A stretch of 64,000 nt of DNA from Adineta steineri. Lineage: Eukaryota; Rotifera; Eurotatoria; Adinetida; Adinetidae. The first letter of the stretch is position 1; each line of letters opens with the position of its first letter. The stretch is taken from assembly GCA_905250115.1 (NCBI GenBank), contig CAJNOI010000087.1, positions 66,248 to 130,247 on the forward strand, in the 5' to 3' direction. This document shows, piece after piece, positions 41,701 to 64,000 of this stretch. The notes under the pieces are model-generated. The model was not told where the DNA came from, searched no databases, and saw only the letters and a list, made by a program, of their open reading frames with translations. The translations under genes were made by a program, and so were the position numbers.

Positions 41701-41926
41701 AGAAAAGATTAATATTACAAGGAATGTTCTTCATGCACTTGATATTCAAAATAAGTCTCGTACTGATTTCATTCAACGTTATATTCAATCTGAAGAACAA
41801 GAATATTTTCGTCTGTTTGCTGGATTACCCGGTACTCAAATTTATGAGGACATGAGACAAGGACGTTCACAATATTGGCGAGTTGTATTTCGAAAGAAGA
41901 CAATAACAGATATGCCTATCATCTGA
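22288..41926 (+). CDS. Non-ribosomal peptide synthetase with Pls-like terminus and methyltransferase
   Basis: Fourteen exons join in frame to 5463 aa: 22288-24957, 25012-25311, 25366-25693, 25745-26740, 26806-31392, 31453-32910, 34548-35117, 35181-36268, 36326-36625, 36680-37010, 37068-39772, 39834-40023, 40771-41000, 41288-41926. Domains: C1, half C, A1, T1, Cy, A2 with oxidase insert, T2, C2, C3, A3, T3, a membrane/hexapeptide terminal region and a SAM methyltransferase. It should assemble a short modified peptide; there is no thioesterase or reductase. The N-terminus enters a C domain after about 30 residues, as in synthetases that accept a chain from another protein. Uncertain points are the 1637-nt intron (a stop at 32954 and an ATG at 34529 would allow two genes) and the 747-nt intron before the methyltransferase (a stop at 40037-40039 would end the NRPS there). 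The phases match across both, and the methyltransferase frame has no ATG before its fold begins. Confidence 0.85.
26806..31392 (+). other. NRPS module 2: Cy-A(Ox)-T, predicted thiazole-forming
   Basis: One uninterrupted exon. The Cy domain starts FPVTDIQQAYLVGR and has DxxxxDxxS (Asp1593, Asp1598, Ser1601) in place of HHxxxD, as in heterocyclisation domains. A2 (about 1900-2830) has TSGSTGKPKG, FDLSVYD, WNSVP, LLSGDW and GGATEASIW; the pocket reads D-L-Y-N-L-S-L-I-W plus the NGK lysine, the known cysteine code. Between the A8 motif (GHRIELGEIE) and A10 (NPNGKIDRK, about 2813) sits an insert of about 370 residues with YRYASAGSLYPVQVY, the mark of the FMN-dependent thiazoline oxidase/SagB family, placed as in EpoB-type modules. 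T2 has Ser2901 in GGNS. Predicted role: activate Cys, condense and cyclise it to thiazoline, and oxidise it to thiazole. Confidence 0.88.
31453..32910 (+). other. NRPS condensation domain C2
   Basis: A full-length condensation domain (about residues 2962-3440) with HHVATD (His3108, His3109, Asp3113). It ends with the usual linker toward an A domain (LILPDEVNEMQQ), but no A domain follows: the exon ends in a phase-1 GT donor, and the next coding sequence is another C domain 1.6 kb downstream. Confidence 0.8.
32911..34547 (+). other. Unusually large intron (or gene boundary) inside the NRPS locus
   Basis: Donor GTATGT at 32911 and acceptor TTATAG ending at 34547 join phase 1 to phase 1 and keep the frame. 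It is 1637 nt long, about 25 times most other introns here, AT-rich and with no recognisable domain remnant. Read without splicing, the upstream exon stops at 32954; the downstream frame has an ATG at 34529, 18 bases before the splice site. So this could be the gap between two NRPS genes, or the scar of a lost A-T module between C2 and C3. Confidence 0.55.
34548..38010 (+). other. NRPS module 3: C, A, T
   Basis: C3 has HHALFD (His3599, His3600, Asp3604) and is split by a 63-nt intron (35118-35180) between its two halves. A3 has TSGSTGIPKA, YRTGD, GQRIELGEIE and NGK; its introns (36269-36325, 36626-36679, 37011-37067) are at the same codons and phases as those of A1. Pocket residues read by eye are D-V-Q-T-C-G-L-V-D-K, with no certain substrate. 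T3 has Ser4478 in LGVTSL instead of the usual GGxS. C3's second half and A3 are close paralogues of the half C and A1 in module 1. Confidence 0.8.
38060..40023 (+). other. Pls-type membrane terminal region of the NRPS
   Basis: After T3 there are several hydrophobic membrane segments (for example GIVFLVCQWLCPIIMI and a block near 38740-38890) alternating with three hexapeptide-repeat (left-handed beta-helix) blocks. Each block starts with a GA-I--N motif (CGARISLN, LGAHIKEN, YGAHIGEN); the last contains GTQIQ-GHSFEQR and ends in THWKGIPA. This matches the layout of the terminal region of the epsilon-polylysine synthetase (Pls/PosA) family, where three tandem soluble domains between membrane helices act in peptide bond formation. 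Predicted to anchor the enzyme in a membrane and to take part in product formation or release. Confidence 0.72.
40771..41926 (+). other. SAM-dependent methyltransferase domain
   Basis: Exons 40771-41000 and 41288-41926 encode a class I methyltransferase. Motif I is VLEINCGRGAGAAW (from residue 5263), an acidic residue follows in GIDPSQ, then FENESIDIILCIEA and LHPNGYLLWCDI. The N-terminal part (LQFMNYGYAD) and the C-terminal FAGLPGTQIYEDM resemble phthiotriolone-type and other natural-product methyltransferases. I infer that it methylates the peptide product or an intermediate. It might be a separate gene, but no in-frame ATG precedes the fold in its first exon, which favours fusion to the NRPS. 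Confidence 0.75.
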
Positions 41927-43103
41927 AAACAAACTTTAACTGAACAATACAAACACTTTTTCTTTTCTCAACTAACTGTAGTTTTATTTTTAACCTCAAC
42001 TAATAATGTCATATTATTCTACTTCATACTAATATCTTATTCTTATTTCTTAACCAATAAATTATCTTTATAATCATGAATCTCTATTTATTTCATCACA
42101 TTGAATAAGATGAAATTTTAAGAAAAAGTACATATTAAATTATCCTTTTATTTCTGACACACATGTTGTAGTGGATTTTCAATCATTCGGTTAGGTTTAG
42201 TTAATATGTTCAGAATAAAAATTTAATATAATTTGAACTAAATAATATCTATTTAAACTGACAACAAAATGTCTTCAAATTCGTTCTAATTATTATTTAA
42301 TTCAACGATAATCTCATTCAATATACTGATGTATTACTTTTACAATTCATCCGTACATTAATTCACTCGAGTTAGTATTGAGTCAACTATGGGAATAGCT
42401 TATAAAAGTGAACAATAGGATATTGATATGATTAGATTTGAATGTCAGTTTGGATATGAGTCAACTTGAAATCCATTTCGAAGTTTCTCAATTTAACTTT
42501 GTTCAAAGATTAAATAGTTTTATAAAACATTGAAAATTATCCAAGATACCACAGAGCTAGTCATATATTTTACGAGAGAACAGCGTCCACCTTAATCTTG
42601 TCTCCTTAAAGTCCTTCAGTCTCATCAAGTATCATACCATTTTCATTTTAACAGAAAGATTTTCAATCAGTTTTTATTCATAATATAGCTAAAATAATAA
42701 TTTCATCACAGGCTATACATTATATAAAAGAATGTACTAAATCACTTCATTCAATTAATTTACCCTCTTCTATATATATCAAACGAAATGTCTTATGACG
42801 ACTTGTACGAATACCCATTATCACTGCACCAAGTTTTTCTATTACACTTTTATTTATAATATCAATATATTTATTTTATTTCTTATCCCTCGCAATCACC
42901 TATACAAAAGTGCCCAAAAAATATGAATATCCTGTAACTGCATTAGTAATATCAAAAATAGAAATGAAACTATTCAGCCAATTAGAAAATATTATTAATA
43001 TGAATTAAACGAAACAATATATAAGACAATTGAATAATTAATGTAGAACGAAACAAAAAAACGATATTCCCATTTGTTTTTTGAGGTAAAAATAAGCGAG
43101 ATT
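41927..43103. other. Convergent intergenic region between NRPS and GALE
   Basis: AT-rich DNA between the 3' ends of the NRPS (+) and GALE (-). No gene is supported. An AATAAA hexamer at 42056-42061 is listed separately. Confidence 0.6.
42056..42061 (+). terminator. Possible poly(A) signal of the NRPS gene
   Basis: AATAAA 130 bases after the NRPS stop codon. The position is plausible, but the hexamer is common in DNA this AT-rich. Confidence 0.35.
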
Positions 43104-44562
<1,459 letters not shown>

Positions 44563-45156
44563 TCTATTCTAATTAGATGATCTGAAAACATCAATTTAGT
44601 GTATATGTATTCTTGTTTTCTATATATAAATGTCATTTTATTTAATTTTAAGAAAAAACGTAAAGCAATAAAAGTACGAAAAACATGAGGAATGCATGCG
44701 GTGAACTGTGTTGATAAGCAAAAAAAAGAAAGAACCAATAATTTTGTATTGAGAATGAATAACTCACAAAAAGAAAAATGAAATCCACAGATAAGCGAAA
44801 TATTAATGAAAATCAAACTTTGCATTTTTTCACGTTACAAATTAACCTATAGAAATACAACAAAAGAAAATTGAATATCACGGGGGGAGTTTGGTTTTCC
44901 ATTCAATAACAACATATTTGAAATTTCGATTTTCTAATTCTCATTTTCTCTCTTACAGAGAAATTAACATCACATATACACAGATAAAATTTTGGAATGT
45001 GTTAAGAAATGTAAATAAAGAAGCTACAAATACAAACGTATAGAACAGTAAATATTGATCAATACGATTGGGAATTTCACAAGAAAAGAAAATTACACTA
45101 CAACATAAAGAAACATGAGAACTAAACTTTTAAAAAAAGAAAAATTATGAAATTCA
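44563..45156. other. Spacer between neurobeachin and GALE
   Basis: About 0.6 kb upstream of GALE and downstream of neurobeachin, both on the minus strand. It must include the GALE promoter. No gene or clear signal is seen; the open frame at 44520-44825 overlaps the first GALE exon and has no coding features. Confidence 0.5.
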
Positions 45157-57540
<12,384 letters not shown>

Positions 57541-59498
57541 GTCAAAATCTAAAGAGAAAAAAACACAAATGACATTTAATTTTCATCTTTTTTTCCTGCT
57601 GAGCATAAGTTGCAAAAAAAAGACAAAAATAGTCGAATTTATCAGTGTTTCTTTTTGTATTTCTTTATTCGTGGCTTCTATTAAATCATTTCTATTGTTA
57701 CCTGACTATTGATATTTATTTCTTTTTTTTTCTATTGACAGAAAGGTACACAATCTCTTGATTACTCACTACCCCCGAAGGTATACGACACGTCGGGTTG
57801 AGATAAGCTAGACATACGTTTTCGCCATCACATAAATAAAACGCTCAGCCTCTGTAATAAAAAAAAAGAGGGCGTTGAACATCAGCGTATTTTTTCAATT
57901 TCAGGTAAAAAATCTCAAAAAAATAGTTCTAATTTCTACCATGACTATCAACCTATTTGAGATAAAATAAGTACAATGTCTAATGTGAAGAATTTTTATT
58001 TAAATACATTAGATAAGCTTTTTTGTTGAACATATCAGTCAATAGGGAAAGTATTTCTTCATTCTTATTAAAATAATTTTCATATAAAATCAATTTTATT
58101 GAGTTTCTTCCAGTTTACATAAAATATTTATAATTTACGAAGACTAAATTTATAGAAAAAAAACTTGAAGGAATAAAATATAATCATCTTCTATAGTAAA
58201 ATGATTAACGAGCGTTGTTAATCATGCTTCAAATACTGCTTGAGTCTAATTTATGGTCTGTAACAAGAAGAAATATTATTCTACTTGATCTAACACATAA
58301 AAGTATATAATTGAAACTGAGATATGAGATGACGGTAGAAAGTACTTTATGTGGTTTCATATAAAAATATTGTTTTTAATAAATATACCTTTTTTCCTCA
58401 TAGATTAAGCAAAAAAACAGTACTATTGCAATCATTTATACATGACAGCTTCGAAAATTTATAAGACTTCGAAAAAACAATTTCCACTTCAACGACCATA
58501 AGTGCTGATAGTTTTCATTTTGACTTAAAACGTAATTATATTCATGATCATATTTTAAGTATGCTTTATATAGAATTTCTATCAATTTTGTCTGTGAAAT
58601 GTAGATGAAAAAAAGACATCCATATTCAATGAATATGTGTAGTTTTAATTTCTACAATAATATTATTATAAAATAACGTGCATATTTTGATGAAAAACTA
58701 ATTAGTTTATAAGTAGTATTAATTTCCGGAATGATAATAAAAATGAAAAAATGTTATTATAACGCTTTGTGCTTCAAAAGAATGGTATCAAATCTTTTTC
58801 TCAACAGTTTATTGTCGATCATTTTCAAAGAAAATCTAGCACTTGATTAACCATTGAGAAATTGTTCAATATAAAACAATAAATAAGTAGGAAGTATTGT
58901 CTAGTACATATTTTATTGTATTCGAATAATAGTTTATTAATGTGGTACAAAGCACAACGTTTGATCTTTATCTTTAAAGCGAGCTAATTTTGTGTTTCAA
59001 GATAATTAGATGATTATACAGCAGAAAAAAATAACATTCCAGTTTTAAGCAACTGTAAATTACAGCGCAAGGTTTCCAATTTTGATACACTGATAACTCA
59101 AAAAAATGAATGAGCATCTCTGAAAAACATTGATAGTGGTCCTGATATTGTCAATAGATTGATTATTTAATTGCCTTGGTTAAAAGATGAAGATCAAATT
59201 ATCAAAAATATTTCTTTAGAAGTAACTAATGATTATTATCAATATCGTATTATTGATTTCAATTATATTTTACACATTGCAAGTATTACCAAATAAAAAT
59301 CAAAAAACGAGTATGTAAGAAACTGTATGAAGTTGATAATTTACATCAAATTATTATTTCATTGTATAATTCATATCTTTTCAATATGTTGAATCTTACT
59401 ACTCACATAATGTATTTTCAATAAGAGCACAGTTTCAACAGACACATCATCTTTTTTTTTATAAATTTTATTTTTTTTTAAAAAAATACAGTTACAAA
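57541..59498. other. Region upstream of neurobeachin, downstream of the ART-TPR gene
   Basis: About 2 kb of AT-rich DNA. The part next to 57540 should hold neurobeachin 5' untranslated sequence and promoter: a splice acceptor lies at 57549-57550 (minus strand). No further gene is supported. Confidence 0.5.
59467..59472 (-). terminator. Possible poly(A) signal of the ART-TPR gene
   Basis: AATAAA on the minus strand, 27 bases after the stop codon of the gene at 59499-62324. Confidence 0.45.
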
Positions 59499-62324
59499 TT
59501 ATAGTTTCGCTTTTATTTCTTTTAGGTTTTTTATAAATAATTCCAAATGAGGATGATCTTTTGCTAAAGCTTGTCGACCAATGTGCACAGCACGTTTATA
59601 ATGTGGAAGTGCTTTTGAATAGCTGCCCATATTCTCATACACATTACCAATGTTGTTAAAGGACGCAGCCAAATCGGCATGATGTGCAGGAAGTGATTTT
59701 TGTTGAATTGCAAGAGCTTTTTTATAATGAGTAAGTGCTTTTGGATAATCACCCATGTTGTGATACACCATACCGATATTGTTAAAAGAAGCACCTATAT
59801 CAGGATGATTGGCAGAAAGTAATCGTTGTTGAATTGCAAGAGCTTTTTCATGTGATGCAAGTGCTTTTGGATAATCTTCCATACTGTAATATGCATTACC
59901 AATGCCCATGTAAAAAGAAGCTAAATCAGGATGATTGAAAGGAAGTGATTGTTGTTGGTTTGCAAGAGGTTTCTCATAATAAGTCAGTGCTTTTGGATAA
60001 TCACCCATCTTGGAATACACATTACCAATACCCATGTAAGACAAAGCTAAGTCAGGATGATTAGGAGACAGTGCTTGTTGTTTAATTTCAAGATCTTTCT
60101 CATAATAATACAACGCTTTTTGATAATCACCCATGCTGTAATACACATTACCAATGTTCTTAAAGGAAGAAGCCAAGTCAATATGATTGAGAGGCAATGA
60201 TTGTAATTTAATTTCAAGGTCTTTTTCATAATAAGAAAGCGCTTTTGGATAATCATCCAAATTATAATGCACATTACCAATGCCCATGTAGGATGAAGCT
60301 AAATCAGGATGATTGGGTGGTAGTGCTTGTTGTTTAATTGCAAGTTCTTTCTCAAAATAAGAAAGTGCTTTTGGATAATCAGCCATACTGTAGTACACCA
60401 TACCAATTTTATTATAGGAAGTATCCAAATCAGGATGATTGGGAGGCAGTGCTCGTTGTTGAATTTCAAGAGCTTTTTCATGCGCTGCAAGAGCTTTTGT
60501 ATAATCATTCATGCTGTAATGTGCATTACCGATTCCCATGTAGGATGTAACCAAATTAATATGATGAGGTGGCAATGTTTTCTGATAAATACCAAGTGAT
60601 TTTTCATAAGAAGCAAGTGATTTTGGATAATCACCCATGCTGTGATATACATTACCAATGTTCTTACAAGAAGCAGCCAAATCAAGATGATTGGAAGGAA
60701 GTGAATGTTGTCGAATTGAAAGAGCTTTTTCATGCGCTGCAAGAGCTTTTGGATAATCGCCCATACTTTCATATGCACTACCAATGCCTGTGTAAGATGT
60801 AGCTAAATTAATATGATTAGGAGGTAATGTTTTTTGATAAATAGCAAGCGATTTTTCATAATAAGAAAGTGCTTCTTTATACTCTGCTTCATTATATTTA
60901 ATTAAACCTAGTTGAAGATAAACATTTGCCTTTTCACTCTCGTTCGTAGTTTCATTAAGTAAACCTTCACAAACTCCATGAGCTTGTTTAAAGTGACCCA
61001 TTTTAATTAACAACAATCCTAATCTAGACCATCCTTTCGAATTGGGAAAAGTCTCCTGCCGAATACGATTTGTCAGATTACGAATGTCTTCATCATTATT
61101 ATTGACCAGTATTAAATTTACTTGATAAAGTTGTTTATTTCCATCGATTGGTTTAATATCTCCAATTCGAAAAATTGTATGCATAGAGAAAAGAACTTCA
61201 CCTTTGGTATGAAAACAACTAACATTAGAAACTGAAGCGTATGGAGTGGTTTGATGGCTTGTATTAATTTGCATAACAAATAAAACTCCGATAAGATCCG
61301 GATTCGTTGATGCTTTTTGTGCAAAATTAAGGGAAACATTACGAATCTTACTAGTCGATAAAAAATTATTAAACGAAAGAAGTCCACCTTTTGTCTGTGT
61401 CATTTCGATGAAATCTTCTTTTGACAGACCTTGTCCACGATAAACTGTAAATATTTTACTTGATGCTTGATTGTTGTATTGTTCCGAATGCAGCCTTTGA
61501 ATATCACGATGTAGATCACTGATAAAGAAACCCATTCGAATAATAATATCAACATCAATCACTTTTAATGCACGATTGAGCATAGGATATAGAAAACATT
61601 CATACGTATACCACCATACAGGTTTTCGATCTTGATAATGACGTTCCATTCTTTTCATATTATGTAATTCATATCCATTTCCAGCAAACGCATCACGACA
61701 GTAATTAATATATTCTTTGATGTGTTTGCTCTCGAAATTAATAGTTAATAAGATCTCTTTCAAGATCTGAGTATACATGAATGATGGATCTAATTGATCC
61801 AATTTCTTGTTTGGTGCCACAAAACTAATCGAAGTGGTATTTCGCTCAGATTGATGAGCAGCTTGTGTAAGAGCTTCACAGACTGGTGTTATATCTGTGA
61901 AGACACCTTTAACTTTAGGCCAGTCTTTGGCCCAATGTTCATGCCATTTCTGATTATTACAAAAAATAAAAATGATATCTACTTGAGACATATCATGCAC
62001 ACGAGGCACAATTTGTTTCCCAAGTGATCCGGAAATAATCATACATATCCTATTATTGGTAATAGTTTGAATAAATTCAGCGCATTTGTCACTATCTGTA
62101 AATATGTTTAGATTATTAATAACACGTTTTAATTGCTTGATCATGATATTACAATCCACATTATCCTCATCAATGATGTTATCTAACCAAACCAAAAGGA
62201 CATTTTGCATTCTTTGCATGTTAATAAATCGATTTGCAATCGCACTTTTAGATAAATCAGGTGATGGATCAACGTGTTTTCCATTAGTAAATACAGTAGC
62301 AGCTGTTGATTTTTGATTTTCCAT
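59499..62324 (-). CDS. ADP-ribosyltransferase with TPR repeats
   Basis: A single-exon gene of 941 aa. Residues 1 to about 280 are a helical region I cannot assign. An ART fold of the arginine-transferase type follows: YRGQ with Arg296, NFLSTS with Ser323-Thr324-Ser325, and GEVLFSMHTIFRIGDI with Glu376. Family members usually have ExE here; this protein has K-G-E, so the first glutamate is Lys374, which may change acceptor choice or activity. From about residue 466 there are eleven 42-residue TPR repeats of the kinesin-light-chain type (YEKSLAIYQKTLPPNH-like), ending in a capping helix. ART enzymes move ADP-ribose from NAD to proteins; TPR arrays bind partner proteins. This ART-TPR combination is abundant in bdelloid rotifers. 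No signal peptide is seen, so it is probably cytosolic. The target is unknown. Confidence 0.9.
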   Translation of the reverse strand: MENQKSTAATVFTNGKHVDPSPDLSKSAIANRFINMQRMQNVLLVWLDNIIDEDNVDCNIMIKQLKRVINNLNIFTDSDKCAEFIQTITNNRICMIISGSLGKQIVPRVHDMSQVDIIFIFCNNQKWHEHWAKDWPKVKGVFTDITPVCEALTQAAHQSERNTTSISFVAPNKKLDQLDPSFMYTQILKEILLTINFESKHIKEYINYCRDAFAGNGYELHNMKRMERHYQDRKPVWWYTYECFLYPMLNRALKVIDVDIIIRMGFFISDLHRDIQRLHSEQYNNQASSKIFTVYRGQGLSKEDFIEMTQTKGGLLSFNNFLSTSKIRNVSLNFAQKASTNPDLIGVLFVMQINTSHQTTPYASVSNVSCFHTKGEVLFSMHTIFRIGDIKPIDGNKQLYQVNLILVNNNDEDIRNLTNRIRQETFPNSKGWSRLGLLLIKMGHFKQAHGVCEGLLNETTNESEKANVYLQLGLIKYNEAEYKEALSYYEKSLAIYQKTLPPNHINLATSYTGIGSAYESMGDYPKALAAHEKALSIRQHSLPSNHLDLAASCKNIGNVYHSMGDYPKSLASYEKSLGIYQKTLPPHHINLVTSYMGIGNAHYSMNDYTKALAAHEKALEIQQRALPPNHPDLDTSYNKIGMVYYSMADYPKALSYFEKELAIKQQALPPNHPDLASSYMGIGNVHYNLDDYPKALSYYEKDLEIKLQSLPLNHIDLASSFKNIGNVYYSMGDYQKALYYYEKDLEIKQQALSPNHPDLALSYMGIGNVYSKMGDYPKALTYYEKPLANQQQSLPFNHPDLASFYMGIGNAYYSMEDYPKALASHEKALAIQQRLLSANHPDIGASFNNIGMVYHNMGDYPKALTHYKKALAIQQKSLPAHHADLAASFNNIGNVYENMGSYSKALPHYKRAVHIGRQALAKDHPHLELFIKNLKEIKAKL
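59530..60930 (-). repeat. 126-bp tandem repeat array encoding the TPRs
   Basis: About eleven units of 126 bp, each encoding one 42-residue repeat with the frame ...YMGIGNVYYSMGDYPKAL.... The units are close enough in DNA to look like a recent or homogenised array, with variation mainly in the linker between helices. It is coding sequence, not a CRISPR array or satellite. Confidence 0.85.
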
Positions 62325-64000
62325 TATTGTTAATGCAAAGGTGTTGTATTTGACTTACTTGAAGAAAATTTATAATGAAAGAATGATGAAAGTAGCTCAT
62401 TTTATAGTGCTTCTACTTTCTATCTAGATTTGTTTTTCTAATTTTTTTTAATTGCCGAACAAGACTATTTACATTACTAATTATCTGTATCATCATGAAA
62501 AACAACCTATGTAAGCACGAAATATAAAATTGATGCGTTGAGATGCATTCAGAAATGTTTTCACAACGTATGAAAACATAGTTTGTTATGAAACGCATGG
62601 ACACGCGATTATAAAATTTTTGAAATGTGTGGAAACGTAATTAGAAAAAATAAATTGCCTCTCAACATGTATTTTTAAAATATTTAACGCGTTAGAATAA
62701 ATTTTATCTGTTAACTGTGTTTAAATGTTTTTCCGATATTTTTTCATTTACAAGTGAGGTGCGTCTGTAAGTGTTCATTTCTCACGTTTCAGATTTGATT
62801 TTACTCTAGAAATTGTTTCTGCAAAACGATTGACTGCGTGATCGAAATCATCAGTTTAAACTTTGTTATACTCTTTAATAAAGAATGTTTTGAGTGTTAA
62901 AATAGATAAAAATTTTATTAAATAAAAGGCATATAATCCATATTTCTCTAAAGTTTGTATGAATAATAGTGAGGCAATATTGCGTTTAGCAGACGATAAA
63001 AAAAGTCATCAAATTATTTCAAAAAATTAATGAAAAAGCACATTGTACGTTCAGTATTTTACTTTGAAAAAAGTCTATATTATCGAAATAAAGTGTTTAG
63101 GTGATGAACTTTTCATTTCGAATGAGAAAAGATTTCAGGCTAGTATAACTCAGTAATGTATGTGAACCACTTCTGATTACTAACTCATCTGTTCAAATTA
63201 GTTGTTATTTTTTTGTTTTTACTTAAAAATAACATCAGATATACTCTGTAATTTAATATATAAAAATATCGAAGAGAGATCAATACAAAAAAATATATTT
63301 AAAACAAATCAATAAAAAAACATAGTATAAATATTGTTATGCTAATTAGACAAATGAAATTGGTGAAAATGAACTGTTTTCTATATCATTTTCTACTATA
63401 TTTGTCATGGAATGACTAAGAATCAAATATTATAATTATTTCAATGTCAATATGTTGACTGTACAAAGATAGATCATCAGATAGGCTTCAATTTAATATT
63501 TCTGTTTACCTCTAATTCAAAATTTTGACTTGATATAATTACAATAAGAAAAGCATTCGTTTTTTGTACAAATTCTTGTCTCGTATAGATTTAAACATTA
63601 TTTTTAATTAAGTTAATATCGTTAATAAATGCTTTTAAACAAAATGCAATTCTGGTACAATAACAATTTGAATTGGTTTAGTTGGAACAATATATCATAA
63701 GAAAAGATTTGTTATTTATTTAGATATTGAAATAAATCATGGGTCTCTTTTTAGAACATACAATTGCATTTATGTTACAACGCATTAGATCATAGTTTTG
63801 TTCAATTAATGAACGTTTTGATTTGTCACATACAGTCATTTTCGAAATAGAGAAAAAACATTTTTATTTTATGATGTCCTTGTAGATAAAAAAAAGGAGA
63901 AAACGTGAAAATTATATATCAGTATCATCAAGAACATCTGTAGTTGTTGTAGTTTTCTTATGGTATCTGTAAGAGAACTTTAACATACTGTTTTATCTTT
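62325..64000. other. Right-end AT-rich region, no gene seen
   Basis: Upstream side of the ART-TPR gene. It should contain that gene's promoter, but no defined element can be pointed out. The short open frame at 62413-62604 (minus) has no coding features. Confidence 0.5.

Noticed and set aside
10600..41926. Bacterial or fungal contamination as the source of the PKS and NRPS
   Set aside because: Tiny GT-AG introns keep the frames open, base composition matches the flanks, and the NRPS is within 1.2 kb of animal GALE on the same contig. Bacterial contamination is unlikely; read-level proof is still missing.
60047..60802. Numerous 70-90 codon frames on both strands within the TPR gene
   Set aside because: They recur with the 126-bp repeat period and are shadows of the TPR reading frame.
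59530..60930. Regularly spaced repeats suggestive of a CRISPR array or satellite
   Set aside because: The period is 126 bp, there are no unique spacers, and the array is in frame inside an open 941-codon gene.

Overview
The window looks like nuclear DNA of a bdelloid rotifer (Adineta/Rotaria type). It is very AT-rich. Most introns are 46-75 nt with GT-AG ends. It holds two recognisable animal housekeeping genes (GALE and a neurobeachin) and a single-exon ADP-ribosyltransferase/TPR protein of a style common in bdelloids. Next to these sit very large secondary-metabolite genes of bacterial type that carry spliceosomal introns. The organism call is an inference from gene content; no species marker is visible.

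Layout. 1-4015: a decayed, truncated copy of a type I polyketide synthase (PKS), same strand. 4016-10599: AT-rich DNA without a supportable gene. 10600-19278 (+): an intact four-exon PKS of 2835 aa, KS-AT-DH-inactive MT-structural KR-ER-KR-ACP, ending in a thioesterase-like remnant without its catalytic serine. 19279-22287: no gene seen. 22288-41926 (+): a 14-exon non-ribosomal peptide synthetase (NRPS), 5463 aa if it is one gene: C, half C, A, T, then Cy-A(Ox)-T, C, C, A, T, then a membrane/hexapeptide terminal region like that of the polylysine synthetase (Pls) family, and a SAM methyltransferase. 43104-44562 (-): GALE in eight exons. 45157-57540 (-): neurobeachin (PH-BEACH-WD40) with many short introns and two MITE-like insertions. 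59499-62324 (-): ART-TPR protein. 62325-64000: no gene seen.

How the genes may work together. PKS and NRPS are head to tail, 3 kb apart, on the same strand. The PKS has lost its own release function and the NRPS opens directly with a condensation domain, so the PKS chain may be passed to the NRPS in trans. The middle NRPS module has a cyclisation domain, a cysteine-type adenylation pocket and an embedded FMN oxidase, which together predict a thiazole ring. The end of the assembly line is predicted to be membrane-embedded and followed by a methyltransferase, instead of a thioesterase. The pathway is inferred; domains and motifs are read directly from the sequence. The flanking animal genes and the introns argue against bacterial contamination.
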